Source: Acidobacteriota bacterium (GTDB taxonomy: Bacteria > Acidobacteriota > Blastocatellia > RBC074). From it: 50,327 bases of DNA. The notes under the pieces are model-generated. The model did no database searches and was not told the DNA's origin. It saw nothing but the letters and a program-made list of their open reading frames with translations. The position numbers and the translations under genes were made by a program. Of the stretch, positions 42,370 to 50,327 are shown one piece after another. The stretch covers positions 1 through 50,327 of the forward strand of contig JAHBSF010000036.1 of assembly GCA_019639255.1 (NCBI GenBank), read 5' to 3'. Position 1 is the first letter of the stretch; each line of letters opens with the position of its first letter.

Positions 42370-43719
42370 ATGAGCCAAAAGCCCATTGAAGAAGAACCCT
42401 ACCCATCGGCAGGCTATGCCTGGTACGTAGTAGGAGTGCTCACGCTCGTATACGTATTTTCATTCATAGACCGGCAGATCCTGAATTTGCTCGTTCGACC
42501 GATAAGGCGCGATCTTGGGATAACCGACACGCAGATGAGCCTGCTGATGGGCTTCAGCTTTGCGCTGTTTTACACATTTTTCGGCATTCCACTCGGCCGC
42601 CTTGCAGATTCGCGCAGCCGGCGCACGATCATCGCCGTAGGGTTTGCCGCTTGGAGTCTTTTCACCGCAGGGTGCGGTCTTGCGCGCAATTTCTTTCAAA
42701 TGCTTTTGATGCGTGTCGGTGTAGGCGTAGGGGAAGCGGCGCTTTCTCCCGCCGCATATTCGCTCATCACCGATTACTTTCCGAAACAGAGGCTTGCAAC
42801 TGCCATCAGCGTTTATTCGATGGGGATATACATCGGCGGCGGACTCGCGCTGGTTCTGGGCGCCGTGGTTGCCAATATAGCCAGCGCGCAGGAAACCTGG
42901 CTGTTGCCCATAGTGGGCGAAACGCGGCCGTGGCAGGTAATCTTTTTTATCGTGGGATTGCCGGGCGTCGTTCTGGCTCTGCTGTTGTACACGGTGAAGG
43001 AACCGAAACGGCGCGGAGTGAAACAAGGCAGCGCGCAGGTTCCCCTTGGAGAAGTACTGTCGTATCTCTGGAAAAACAAGGTGACGTTTCTTTGCCACAA
43101 TGTCGGATTCGCGCTGATTTCTTTTTCCAATTACGGCAGCAGTTCCTGGGTGCCTACATTCTTTCAGCGCAATCACGGCTGGTCGGCGGCCGATGCAGGG
43201 TATGTTTATGGCGGAATAATTGCGATTTTCGGCACATTGGGAATAGTCGCGGGAGGACGCCTTGCCGATTACATGACGCAGCGCGGCTACAGGGATTCAA
43301 GCATGCGAGTTGGACTATATGTAACATTGGCCTGGCTGCCCACGTGCGTCTACAGCCTGGTTCCGAGCGGCAGGTGGGCGGCCCTGCTGCTGATACCCGC
43401 AGTATTTCTGACGAGCGCCCCGTTCGGAGTCGCAGCAGCGGCAATACAGCAGATGATGCCGAATCCGATGCGCGGTCAGGCGTCAGCGATCTACCTGTTC
43501 GTAGTGAATCTGATCGGACTCGGTATCGGACCTACTGCGGTGGCGGTAACCACCGACTACGTATTCGGTTATGACGACGCCGTAAGATATTCCCTGTTCA
43601 TAGTTTCTCTGTTTGCGCACATAGTTGCAGCAGTCTTGCTATGGATCGGCTTGAAGCCTTACTGTACGAGTCTCGATCGACTGAGCGACTGGAACGCTCA
43701 GCAAACGGAAAAGAGATAA
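42370..43719 (+). CDS. MFS transporter (Spinster-like)
   Basis: A 449-residue inner-membrane carrier with about twelve transmembrane helices. The loop 2-3 motif is GRLADSRSRRTI near residue 77. VGEAALSPAAYSLITDYFP near 118 is typical of the Spinster branch of the major facilitator superfamily. A second-half motif GGRLADYMTQRG lies near 297. The substrate is unknown. GGAGG lies 9 nt before the ATG. The last codons and the TAA stop (43717-43719) are made from the left end of palindromic element copy I. Confidence 0.92.
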   Translation: MSQKPIEEEPYPSAGYAWYVVGVLTLVYVFSFIDRQILNLLVRPIRRDLGITDTQMSLLMGFSFALFYTFFGIPLGRLADSRSRRTIIAVGFAAWSLFTAGCGLARNFFQMLLMRVGVGVGEAALSPAAYSLITDYFPKQRLATAISVYSMGIYIGGGLALVLGAVVANIASAQETWLLPIVGETRPWQVIFFIVGLPGVVLALLLYTVKEPKRRGVKQGSAQVPLGEVLSYLWKNKVTFLCHNVGFALISFSNYGSSSWVPTFFQRNHGWSAADAGYVYGGIIAIFGTLGIVAGGRLADYMTQRGYRDSSMRVGLYVTLAWLPTCVYSLVPSGRWAALLLIPAVFLTSAPFGVAAAAIQQMMPNPMRGQASAIYLFVVNLIGLGIGPTAVAVTTDYVFGYDDAVRYSLFIVSLFAHIVAAVLLWIGLKPYCTSLDRLSDWNAQQTEKR

Positions 43720-43809
43720 CGGAACAAACGAAATAAAACGAAAATTACGGAAAAGGTGAATATTTCCGTTTGTTCCGTCTGATTTCGTTTGTTCCGTTAT
43801 CTCTCTTTT
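43712..43809. repeat. Palindromic element, copy I
   Basis: Both arms are nearly complete, with centre GGTGAATATTT. The left end AAGAGATAACGG contains the stop codon of the MFS gene. The right flank to 43834 contains GTCGTGTGGAGTGATT, shared with copies E and J. The following gene starts at 43850. Confidence 0.95.
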
Positions 43810-43849
43810 ATGTACCAACGTCGTGTGGAGTGATTAAGAGGCGGTCATC

Positions 43850-46800
43850 ATGATCAAGTCAATCATAAAAATCATCGCGCCGGCTTTGGCGGCAGCGCTT
43901 CTGATTGGGGTGTTTACGCTTCCCTTATCGCACGCACAGCAGCCACAGGATGAAAAGAAACCCGAGGAACAGAAAAAGGAAGACGGACTGATCCTCAAGC
44001 CTGCCGGGAAAGTCAGCTTTACGACAGACGAAGGCACCTGGATGTCGCTCGATGTTTCGCCCGACGGCACGACGATTGTTTTTGAATTGCTGGGCGATAT
44101 CTATACGCTGCCGATCGCAGGCGGCGAAGCAAAACGCATCATCGGCGAGATGTCGTGGGATTCACAGCCGAAATTTTCGCCGGACGGCAAATCCATCGTA
44201 TTTATAAGCGACCGCAGCGGCGCAGAGAATCTGTGGCTTTGCAAACCCGACGGAACCGAAGTCAAGCCGCTTACAAAAGGGCGCGGCCAGGTGATGCAGA
44301 TGTTTTTATCGCCTTCCTGGACCGCTGACGGAAACTATGTGGTTGCGTCAAAAGCCGACCGTTCGCTAGGCACATACCACGTATATCTGTATCACAAGGA
44401 CGGCGGATCCGGAGTAAGCCTCGGCCCTCCGCCCCCGCCTCCGCCGCAGCCCGGGCAACAGGGCCCTCCAACCGGGCCGCAAACCAACAGGATGGGCGCC
44501 GCAGCCTCGCCCGATGGCCGTTATGTTTATTACGCTCAGCGCAACGGCGCGTTCAACTACAATGCTCAGTTTCCACTCTGGCAGATAATCCGATTTGACA
44601 GGGAGACGAGCGAAACGACGACAATCACAAATGCTCGGGGCAGCGCAATGCGTCCGGTACTTTCGCCCGACGGGCGACATCTGGTTTATGCGACCAGATA
44701 TCAAACGCGAACCGCCCTGCGCGTGCGCGACCTCGAAACAAGCGAGGAACGCTGGCTGATCGACAACGTAACGCGCGACGATCAGGAATCGCGCGCCACA
44801 CGCGATACATTCCCCGGTTATACCTTCATGCCGGACGGCAAATCGCTGATCGTTCCCATCGGTGGAAAGATTCAGCGCGTCGATTTCGCCACGGGCCGCG
44901 CTCAGATAATTCCCTTCAGCGCGCGCGTGGATATGGACATAGCTCCGCGCCTGTACAAACAATACAAAGTCGACGACGGCCCCAGCGTGCGTGCGCGCCT
45001 GATCCGTTATCCTGCGCTTTCACCCGACGGCCGGCGAATTGCCTTTACTGCATTCAATAAAGTTTATGTTTGCGAACTGCCGCAATGCACCCCGCGCAGG
45101 TTGACCAACCTGATCGTGGGCGAATTTATGCCCGCATGGTCGCCCGACGGCCGTTATGTTGTATTTGCTACCTGGACTCGCGAGGGAGGACACCTTTACC
45201 GGTCAGCCCCGGAGCAAGGCCAACCCGAACAGTTGACGCGAAGGGCCGCGTTCTATACCTATCCGGTGTATTCGCCGGACAACAGCAAGATAGTATTCGC
45301 GACGGGCGCCGTATCCGATCATCTTTTCGCCGATCTCGGCGAACACGAATACTCCTCTCCCGAAGAAGCCATACTGCACGGTCATAACCCTGCCGAGGTA
45401 ACCGGCGTGCCCTCTACCGGGGCGCTTGAGTTGAGATACATTCCGGCCGCCGGCGGTGAGGCGACATTGATCGGCCCGGCGCAGGGAGGGCGATACCCGC
45501 ATTTTTCAAACGATTCAAATCGCGTCTGGTTGACCAGCAATCAGGGCCTGGTTTCGCTTCGGATCGACGGACTTGACCGCCGCGTGCATATTCGCGTAAC
45601 GGGCAGGGGTACGCCTCCGAATCAAGCTACAGCCGGCCGCATTGCAGTGTCTCCGGCCGGCGATCGCGCTTTTGTCGAGGTTCAGGGCAAGCATTTTCTC
45701 CTTACGATTCCGAAAGCGGGAAAGGAGACCGTCAACATCAGCGTCGCCGGCGCGTCTTCATCCGTGCCGGTCAAAAAGATGTCGGCCGAGGGCGGTGATT
45801 TTCTCGGATGGTCAAAGGACGGCAAATCCGTTACCTGGTCCTGGGGGCGAAACTTTTATCGCCAGGACATTACAGCCGATAAACCCGAAGTCACCGAAAT
45901 CGCAGTGACGATGCCGCGCGCCAAGACCAAAGGCACGGTAGTGCTGTCGGGCGCGCGCATCGTATCGATGAAGGGAGACGAGGTGATCGAGCGCGGCGAC
46001 ATCGTCGTCGTCGACAATCGCATTGCGGCAATCGGCGCAAGGGGACGTGTAACGATTCCGGCCGGCGCCGCAACCATAGACGTCACCGGCAAGACGATCA
46101 TTCCGGGATTGGTAGATGTTCACGCGCATATGTGGCCGCCGCGCGATGTGCATCAAACGCAGGTGTGGCAGTATCTGGCCAATCTTGCATACGGCATAAC
46201 TACAACGCGCGATCCGCAAAGCTCTACTACCGACGTTTACGCTTACGCTGATCTCGTAGAAACGGGCGACATACTCGGCCCTCGAATTTACACTACGGGA
46301 CCCGGAGTATTTTCGAGTCTCGGGCTCGACAGCAAGGAAGCCGCGCGCAATTACATCAAGCGTTATCAGGAAGCCTACGAGACGATGACGCTCAAGCAGT
46401 ACGTAGTCGGCGACAGGCTCGTGCGGCAATGGGTAGCATTGGCGTGTGAAGAGTTCGGCATAACACCGACGACCGAGGGCGCGCTCGATATGAAGCTCGA
46501 CCTTACGCAAATGGTCGACGGCTATTCGGGCAACGAGCATTCCCTTCCCATTCAACCGCTTTATAAAGACATCGCCGAGTTCGTCGCGCAGACCAAAACT
46601 TTTTATACTCCCACGATACTCGTTGCATACGGCGCACCGTGGTCCGAGAATTATTTCTTCCAGAATACGGACGTAGTGAAAAGCGCCAAGTTGCAGCGAT
46701 TCGTGCCAGGGCAACTGCTGGATTCGATGCTGCGGCGGCGCGGGCAGTGGTTTTTGCCCGAAGAGTACGGGCACGAAGGCATCGCGCGTGGAGCGGCTGC

Positions 46801-47164
46801 AGTAGTGAAGGCCGGAGGGCGCGTAGGACTCGGCGGCCACGGCCAGATGCAGGGGATCGGCTGCCACTGGGAGTTGTGGGCGCTGCAATCCGGAGGATTG
46901 ACGCCTCACGAGGCTCTGCGCACAGCCACGATATTCGGGGCTGAGGCAATCGGGCTGCAAAGCGACATAGGGTCGATTGAAACCGGCAAAGTCGCAGACC
47001 TCGTTATACTCGACCAGAATCCGCTCACGGATATAAGGAATTCCAATACGATTCGCTATGTAATGAAGAACGGCGAACTGTTCGAGGGCGAAACGCTCGA
47101 TCAGATCTGGCCCAGGAAGAAAAAACTGGAAACGCAATACTGGTGGAATCAGGAACCCAGGTAA
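43850..47164 (+). CDS. Secreted TolB-like beta-propeller / amidohydrolase fusion
   Basis: An 1104-residue protein with a signal peptide (hydrophobic about 9-25, cut near SHA). A Lys/Glu-rich stretch follows, then PD40/WD40-like propeller repeats (SLDVSPDGTTIVF, FSPDGKSIVFISD, YPALSPDGRRIAF, AWSPDGRYVVFA) up to about residue 690. A proline-rich loop (GPPPPPPPQPGQQGPP) near 185 interrupts the propeller. The C-terminal amidohydrolase (about 700-1070) keeps PGLVDVHAHMWPP. Its late motif reads GLGGHGQMQGIGCHWEL instead of a GTD aspartate, a pattern I recall in this large family. AGAGG precedes ATG 43850. The propeller may gate a peptidase-like site; the substrate is unknown. Confidence 0.92.
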   Translation: MIKSIIKIIAPALAAALLIGVFTLPLSHAQQPQDEKKPEEQKKEDGLILKPAGKVSFTTDEGTWMSLDVSPDGTTIVFELLGDIYTLPIAGGEAKRIIGEMSWDSQPKFSPDGKSIVFISDRSGAENLWLCKPDGTEVKPLTKGRGQVMQMFLSPSWTADGNYVVASKADRSLGTYHVYLYHKDGGSGVSLGPPPPPPPQPGQQGPPTGPQTNRMGAAASPDGRYVYYAQRNGAFNYNAQFPLWQIIRFDRETSETTTITNARGSAMRPVLSPDGRHLVYATRYQTRTALRVRDLETSEERWLIDNVTRDDQESRATRDTFPGYTFMPDGKSLIVPIGGKIQRVDFATGRAQIIPFSARVDMDIAPRLYKQYKVDDGPSVRARLIRYPALSPDGRRIAFTAFNKVYVCELPQCTPRRLTNLIVGEFMPAWSPDGRYVVFATWTREGGHLYRSAPEQGQPEQLTRRAAFYTYPVYSPDNSKIVFATGAVSDHLFADLGEHEYSSPEEAILHGHNPAEVTGVPSTGALELRYIPAAGGEATLIGPAQGGRYPHFSNDSNRVWLTSNQGLVSLRIDGLDRRVHIRVTGRGTPPNQATAGRIAVSPAGDRAFVEVQGKHFLLTIPKAGKETVNISVAGASSSVPVKKMSAEGGDFLGWSKDGKSVTWSWGRNFYRQDITADKPEVTEIAVTMPRAKTKGTVVLSGARIVSMKGDEVIERGDIVVVDNRIAAIGARGRVTIPAGAATIDVTGKTIIPGLVDVHAHMWPPRDVHQTQVWQYLANLAYGITTTRDPQSSTTDVYAYADLVETGDILGPRIYTTGPGVFSSLGLDSKEAARNYIKRYQEAYETMTLKQYVVGDRLVRQWVALACEEFGITPTTEGALDMKLDLTQMVDGYSGNEHSLPIQPLYKDIAEFVAQTKTFYTPTILVAYGAPWSENYFFQNTDVVKSAKLQRFVPGQLLDSMLRRRGQWFLPEEYGHEGIARGAAAVVKAGGRVGLGGHGQMQGIGCHWELWALQSGGLTPHEALRTATIFGAEAIGLQSDIGSIETGKVADLVILDQNPLTDIRNSNTIRYVMKNGELFEGETLDQIWPRKKKLETQYWWNQEPR

Positions 47165-47195
47165 ACGAAGTTTTTATATCGAGTTTTTATTTTGA

Positions 47196-48743
47196 ATGAT
47201 AGATAACAAACTGCAACTGTTGAACGAAAAGAATGCGGCGGCGGAAGCGGGCGGTGGCGCGGAGCGCATCGAACGCCAGCACGCTGAAGGAAAAATGACG
47301 GCGCGCGAGCGCGTCGAATTTCTGCTCGACGACGGCACTTTCGAAGAATTCGACAAGCTCAAAACGCACCGATGCTCCGATTTCGGAATGGACGCCCTGC
47401 AGTATCCGGGCGACGGATTCATTACCGGACACGGACTCATCGACGGGCGCGATGTATTCGTTTTTGCTCAGGACTTCACGGTTTTCGGCGGCTCCCTTTC
47501 GGAGACCAATGCACAGAAGGTCTGCAAGATTATGGACCTTGCGATGAAGGTCGGCGCGCCGGTGATAGGGCTTAATGATTCGGGAGGAGCGCGAATACAG
47601 GAAGGCGTTGCGAGCCTCGGAGGTTATGCCGACATTTTTCTGCGCAACACGCTCGCTTCGGGCGTTGTCCCGCAGATATCGGCGATTATGGGGCCGTGCG
47701 CGGGAGGCGCGGTTTACTCCCCCGCCATTACGGATTTCACCATTATGGTGAAAAGCTCCAGTTATATGTTCATCACGGGCCCCGAGGTAATCAGAACCGT
47801 CACGCACCAAGAGGTGACAAAAGAGCAACTCGGCGGTGCGATGACGCACAACGCTACGAGCGGCGTCGCGCATTTTGCCACTGAAAATGACGAAGAATGC
47901 CTGAGACTGATTCGCGAACTGCTGTCTTTCATCCCCTCAAACAATATGGATGATCCTCCACGAATCGCATGCTCAGATCCGGTCGATCGCGCAGATGAAG
48001 CGCTCAATTCAATCGTCCCGGCCGAATCCAATCAGCCCTATGACATCAGAAAGATCATCGGAGCGGTGGTTGACGACGGGTACTTTTTCGAGATTCAGGA
48101 GCACTTCGCGCGAAATATAGTCATCGGATTTGCCCGGCTCGACGGTCGCCCGGTGGGTATCGTAGCCAATCAGCCGGCATATCTTGCGGGCGTGCTCGAT
48201 ATCGACGCAAGCGTGAAGGGAGCGCGTTTCGTGCGCTTCTGCGACTGTTTCAATATTCCGATAATTACATTTGAAGACGTGCCCGGATTCCTGCCCGGCG
48301 TTAATCAGGAGTACGGCGGCATAATCCGCCACGGCGCAAAACTGCTTTACGCCTACGCCGAAGCTACTGTGCCCAAGATAACGGTTGTTACGCGCAAAGC
48401 CTACGGCGGAGCATATTGCGTCATGGGCTCAAAACATATCCGAACCGATGTCAACTTTGCCTACCCGACCGCAGAAATTGCGGTAATGGGAGCAGAAGGC
48501 GCCGTGGGTATTCTTTACAGACGGGATCTCAGCGGTGCACTGGATCAGGCGAGTGTTCGGCGCGCAAGGATTGACGAATATCGCGACAAGTTCGCTTCGC
48601 CCTATGTAGCTGCCGAACGCGGATACATCGACGAGGTTATAGAGCCGAGGCTGACGCGACCCAAGCTGATTCGTGCGCTCAGGCTTCTGGAAAATAAGCG
48701 CGAAACCAATCCGCCGCGCAAACACGGCAACATTCCGCTGTAA
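47196..48743 (+). CDS. Acyl-CoA carboxylase carboxyltransferase (propionyl-CoA carboxylase beta type)
   Basis: A 515-residue carboxyltransferase. It moves a carboxyl group from carboxybiotin to an acyl-CoA, most often propionyl-CoA. The two crotonase-like halves are visible: acyl-CoA side SGGARIQEG with [12 protein letters not shown], and biotin side VPGFLPG with [14 protein letters not shown]. The N-terminal [19 protein letters not shown] is also typical, and the length is right. The biotin carboxylase/carrier subunit is not in the window. The ATG at 47196 has no strong Shine-Dalgarno in an AT-rich leader. Propionate or branched-chain degradation is likely. Confidence 0.94.
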   Translation: MIDNKLQLLNEKNAAAEAGGGAERIERQHAEGKMTARERVEFLLDDGTFEEFDKLKTHRCSDFGMDALQYPGDGFITGHGLIDGRDVFVFAQDFTVFGGSLSETNAQKVCKIMDLAMKVGAPVIGLNDSGGARIQEGVASLGGYADIFLRNTLASGVVPQISAIMGPCAGGAVYSPAITDFTIMVKSSSYMFITGPEVIRTVTHQEVTKEQLGGAMTHNATSGVAHFATENDEECLRLIRELLSFIPSNNMDDPPRIACSDPVDRADEALNSIVPAESNQPYDIRKIIGAVVDDGYFFEIQEHFARNIVIGFARLDGRPVGIVANQPAYLAGVLDIDASVKGARFVRFCDCFNIPIITFEDVPGFLPGVNQEYGGIIRHGAKLLYAYAEATVPKITVVTRKAYGGAYCVMGSKHIRTDVNFAYPTAEIAVMGAEGAVGILYRRDLSGALDQASVRRARIDEYRDKFASPYVAAERGYIDEVIEPRLTRPKLIRALRLLENKRETNPPRKHGNIPL

Positions 48744-48760
48744 ACCAAACAACGTGGGGA

Positions 48761-48856
48761 AGATAACGGAACAAACGAAATAAGACGAAAATTACGAAAA
48801 TATTGAATATTTCCGTCTGTTTCGTCTTATTTCGTTTGTTCCGTTATCTCTCTTTT
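48761..48856. repeat. Palindromic element, copy J
   Basis: Both arms are present, centre TGAATATTT. It lies between the convergent acyl-CoA carboxylase gene and the unknown secreted protein, where it could serve as a two-way terminator hairpin. The right flank to 48880 contains GTCGTATGGAGTGATT, shared with copies E and I. Confidence 0.95.
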
Positions 48857-48880
48857 AGCCCCAAAGTCGTATGGAGTGAT

Positions 48881-50272
48881 TTAAGGGTATGGGCAGACTG
48901 GCGGGGCGCCTTCGCGGGAGCCGACGCAAAGTTCATTTGAGATTCTTGGGTTGTCGCCCATTATGCTTATTTGAGGCGGATTTTCACCCTGTGCTACCGC
49001 TGAGACTATTTCAGCTCGATAGAATATCGGTCCTTTCTTCGCATTGTCCTGAGCCGTCGCAAAGGGGTATGTAAAGTTTTTCACCGATCCTCCGCTGACT
49101 GTATCTAGTTTGCTTAACTCTTGCGAGGTCGGTCGGGTCAGCGGCACACTGTTCAAATTGCTGTGTTGGGTTATTTCAACCCTAACAGATGTGTCCGGCA
49201 GATTATTACTTGGGGATATTTCAACTGTTAGTGTTTGAGAGCCGCTGGAGACATCCATAGTAGCCGGCGGGGGAAATACCGCACTCGCAATCCTCACAGA
49301 AAGCGGGGTCTGATTCTGACTGGGGGCAAATGCTGCCGAAAAAGCCTGATTCACAATTGAACAAAAGCCCTCTACATCAGTTTCGGAAAAGAATGACCCG
49401 GCAATCGGAAAACCACTGCCGTCAATAAGGTATACAGATGTACCTGATGAGCTGCTCTGGTATATTCCACCGGGTCCTGTAGTAGTAACCATCGTGTTAT
49501 AGGTATGTCCACAACTGTCAGGCTCTGCGTAGTAAGACCCATCTCCCCATAGGTAACATAAACTCATGCTATAGGTAGTGTTAGAATATGCATATACGTA
49601 ACCGCCACAGTATGAAGCCTGCGCATAGCTTGTAAATAAACCGGAGATTCTCTCCATTTGTGAGCCGACCTTCCGTTTCGGCTGAGAAGGATCCGTCGCA
49701 TATCCCTTGATACGAGGTTTTATATACTCTACGATGAATTGTTGTACTTTCCCTGCATCCATATTATTTGCTGATGCTCGTATCTGCATATCCGTTACGA
49801 CCGCAGAAATAAGATTCTGCTTCTCACCTTTTAGCTGCTGAAGTTGCACAATTGCGGGACTACCTGGATTCGGCCAATTCCGGTCTTTTATTTCCTTGAC
49901 CCTCTCATTTATAGCGCGAACCCTTTTCTCATAATCGTATGCCATATAGCGGAACAGATTCGCCTCGTTCTCATTAAATCCGGCCAGTTGTGCATATACT
50001 TTTTTCTTCTCTCTATCAAGCTCCGTGTCTTCTGAAGCGGAGAATATTCGAAACAGAATGTCGTAGGCAACGTGATCGGGAATACTGGATGGATTAATAT
50101 AACCATCGAATAATGCTGCCGGACGCTGATGGTCTGAGCGTTGAGGATGTTGGGGAGTCTGACTATAACCGGTAAAGCGCCCCGTTGCATACAATAACGA
50201 ATTAAGGTTAATAACAGTGAAAGCGAACAAACCCGTGAGCAGCAGTGATAAGCAAACAAACATACGACTCAT
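48881..50272 (-). CDS. Secreted protein of unknown function, lower GC
   Basis: A 463-residue protein. The hydrophobic N-terminus (about 4-22) is a signal peptide or anchor. A helical, charged region at about 70-180 probably forms coiled coils (EKRVRAINERVKEIKD). A central Gly/Ser/Tyr-rich part with four to five cysteines is at about 215-310. A C-terminal beta region ends in CVGSREGAPPVCPYP with two more cysteines. I recognise no family. Base composition is visibly richer in A/T than the other genes, with more Tyr, Asn and Ser codons. AAGGAG lies 6 nt before ATG 50272; ATG 50275 is also possible. The stop follows a palindromic element and its conserved flank. Confidence 0.75.
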   Translation of the reverse strand: MSRMFVCLSLLLTGLFAFTVINLNSLLYATGRFTGYSQTPQHPQRSDHQRPAALFDGYINPSSIPDHVAYDILFRIFSASEDTELDREKKKVYAQLAGFNENEANLFRYMAYDYEKRVRAINERVKEIKDRNWPNPGSPAIVQLQQLKGEKQNLISAVVTDMQIRASANNMDAGKVQQFIVEYIKPRIKGYATDPSQPKRKVGSQMERISGLFTSYAQASYCGGYVYAYSNTTYSMSLCYLWGDGSYYAEPDSCGHTYNTMVTTTGPGGIYQSSSSGTSVYLIDGSGFPIAGSFFSETDVEGFCSIVNQAFSAAFAPSQNQTPLSVRIASAVFPPPATMDVSSGSQTLTVEISPSNNLPDTSVRVEITQHSNLNSVPLTRPTSQELSKLDTVSGGSVKNFTYPFATAQDNAKKGPIFYRAEIVSAVAQGENPPQISIMGDNPRISNELCVGSREGAPPVCPYP

Positions 50273-50327
50273 CATAAGCTCCTTATCTTGACCGATGCGG
50301 GCGAACGTAATTGTACTCTCAACAGTT

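Noticed and set aside
45812-47137. A 441-residue open frame on the minus strand inside the TolB-amidohydrolase gene.
   Set aside because: It is opposite a well-supported gene, has no domain and no ribosome site, and reflects the codon pattern of the real strand.
6508-48880. CRISPR array made from the repeated elements.
   Set aside because: The copies are thousands of bases apart, palindromic over their full length and not separated by regular spacers.

Overview
The window is about 50 kb of dense bacterial chromosome at moderately high GC, with no rRNA, tRNA, CRISPR array, transposase or phage gene that I could find. The gene repertoire suggests an Acidobacteriota-like soil bacterium, perhaps of the Blastocatellia. 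It includes secreted S9 peptidases, TolB-like/amidohydrolase fusions, HExxH metalloproteases of the DUF5117 type, an ECF sigma/anti-sigma/DUF4252 cassette, a split glycine decarboxylase and a large SpoIIE-type regulator. That assignment is inference from family content, not a database result.

Layout. 78-1679 (minus): ECF sigma factor, membrane anti-sigma candidate and a secreted DUF4252-like protein. 1934-6501 (plus): the glycine cleavage operon gcvT-gcvH-gcvPA-gcvPB. 6731-9665: Hsp20 and Lon. 9736-9928: a composite REP-like palindrome. 10113-16799: a receiver protein, a phosphatase-kinase-STAS fusion, one phosphoglycosyl transferase (PGT) with an intact active-site motif, and two proteins carrying degenerate PGT domains fused to other glycan enzymes. 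16865-18451 (minus): D-aminoacylase. 18707-25101 (plus): aquaglyceroporin, exonuclease III, small proteins, a secreted esterase and a secreted ankyrin protein. 25108-28782 (minus): STAS, SET methyltransferase, NUDIX-MBL fusion and alpha-L-fucosidase. 28924-32467 (minus): Rieske oxygenase and S9 peptidase. 32651-37213 (minus): three amidohydrolase-fold proteins. 37565-48743 (plus): HAD hydrolase, metalloprotease, DinB-like protein, HD protein, MFS transporter, TolB-amidohydrolase and acyl-CoA carboxylase beta subunit. 48881-50272 (minus): an unrecognised secreted protein of lower GC.

Two things stand out. The first is the 10.1-16.8 kb cluster. A complete partner-switching module in one polypeptide overlaps by 4 nt the gene for an apparently active PGT, which is followed by two fusion proteins whose PGT domains lack the catalytic Asp-Glu pair. 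This looks like a regulated surface-polysaccharide initiation system with pseudo-enzyme partners. The second is a family of about 100-bp palindromic elements with arms close to AGAGATAACGGAACAGACG. There are ten copies, complete or partial, in 50 kb. All lie between genes, and some supply start or stop codons to their neighbours. They explain several false N-terminal extensions in open reading frames, so I shortened those genes.

Starts were chosen by Shine-Dalgarno (SD) spacing, signal peptides and known family N-termini. All functions are assigned by reading motifs, without database searches.
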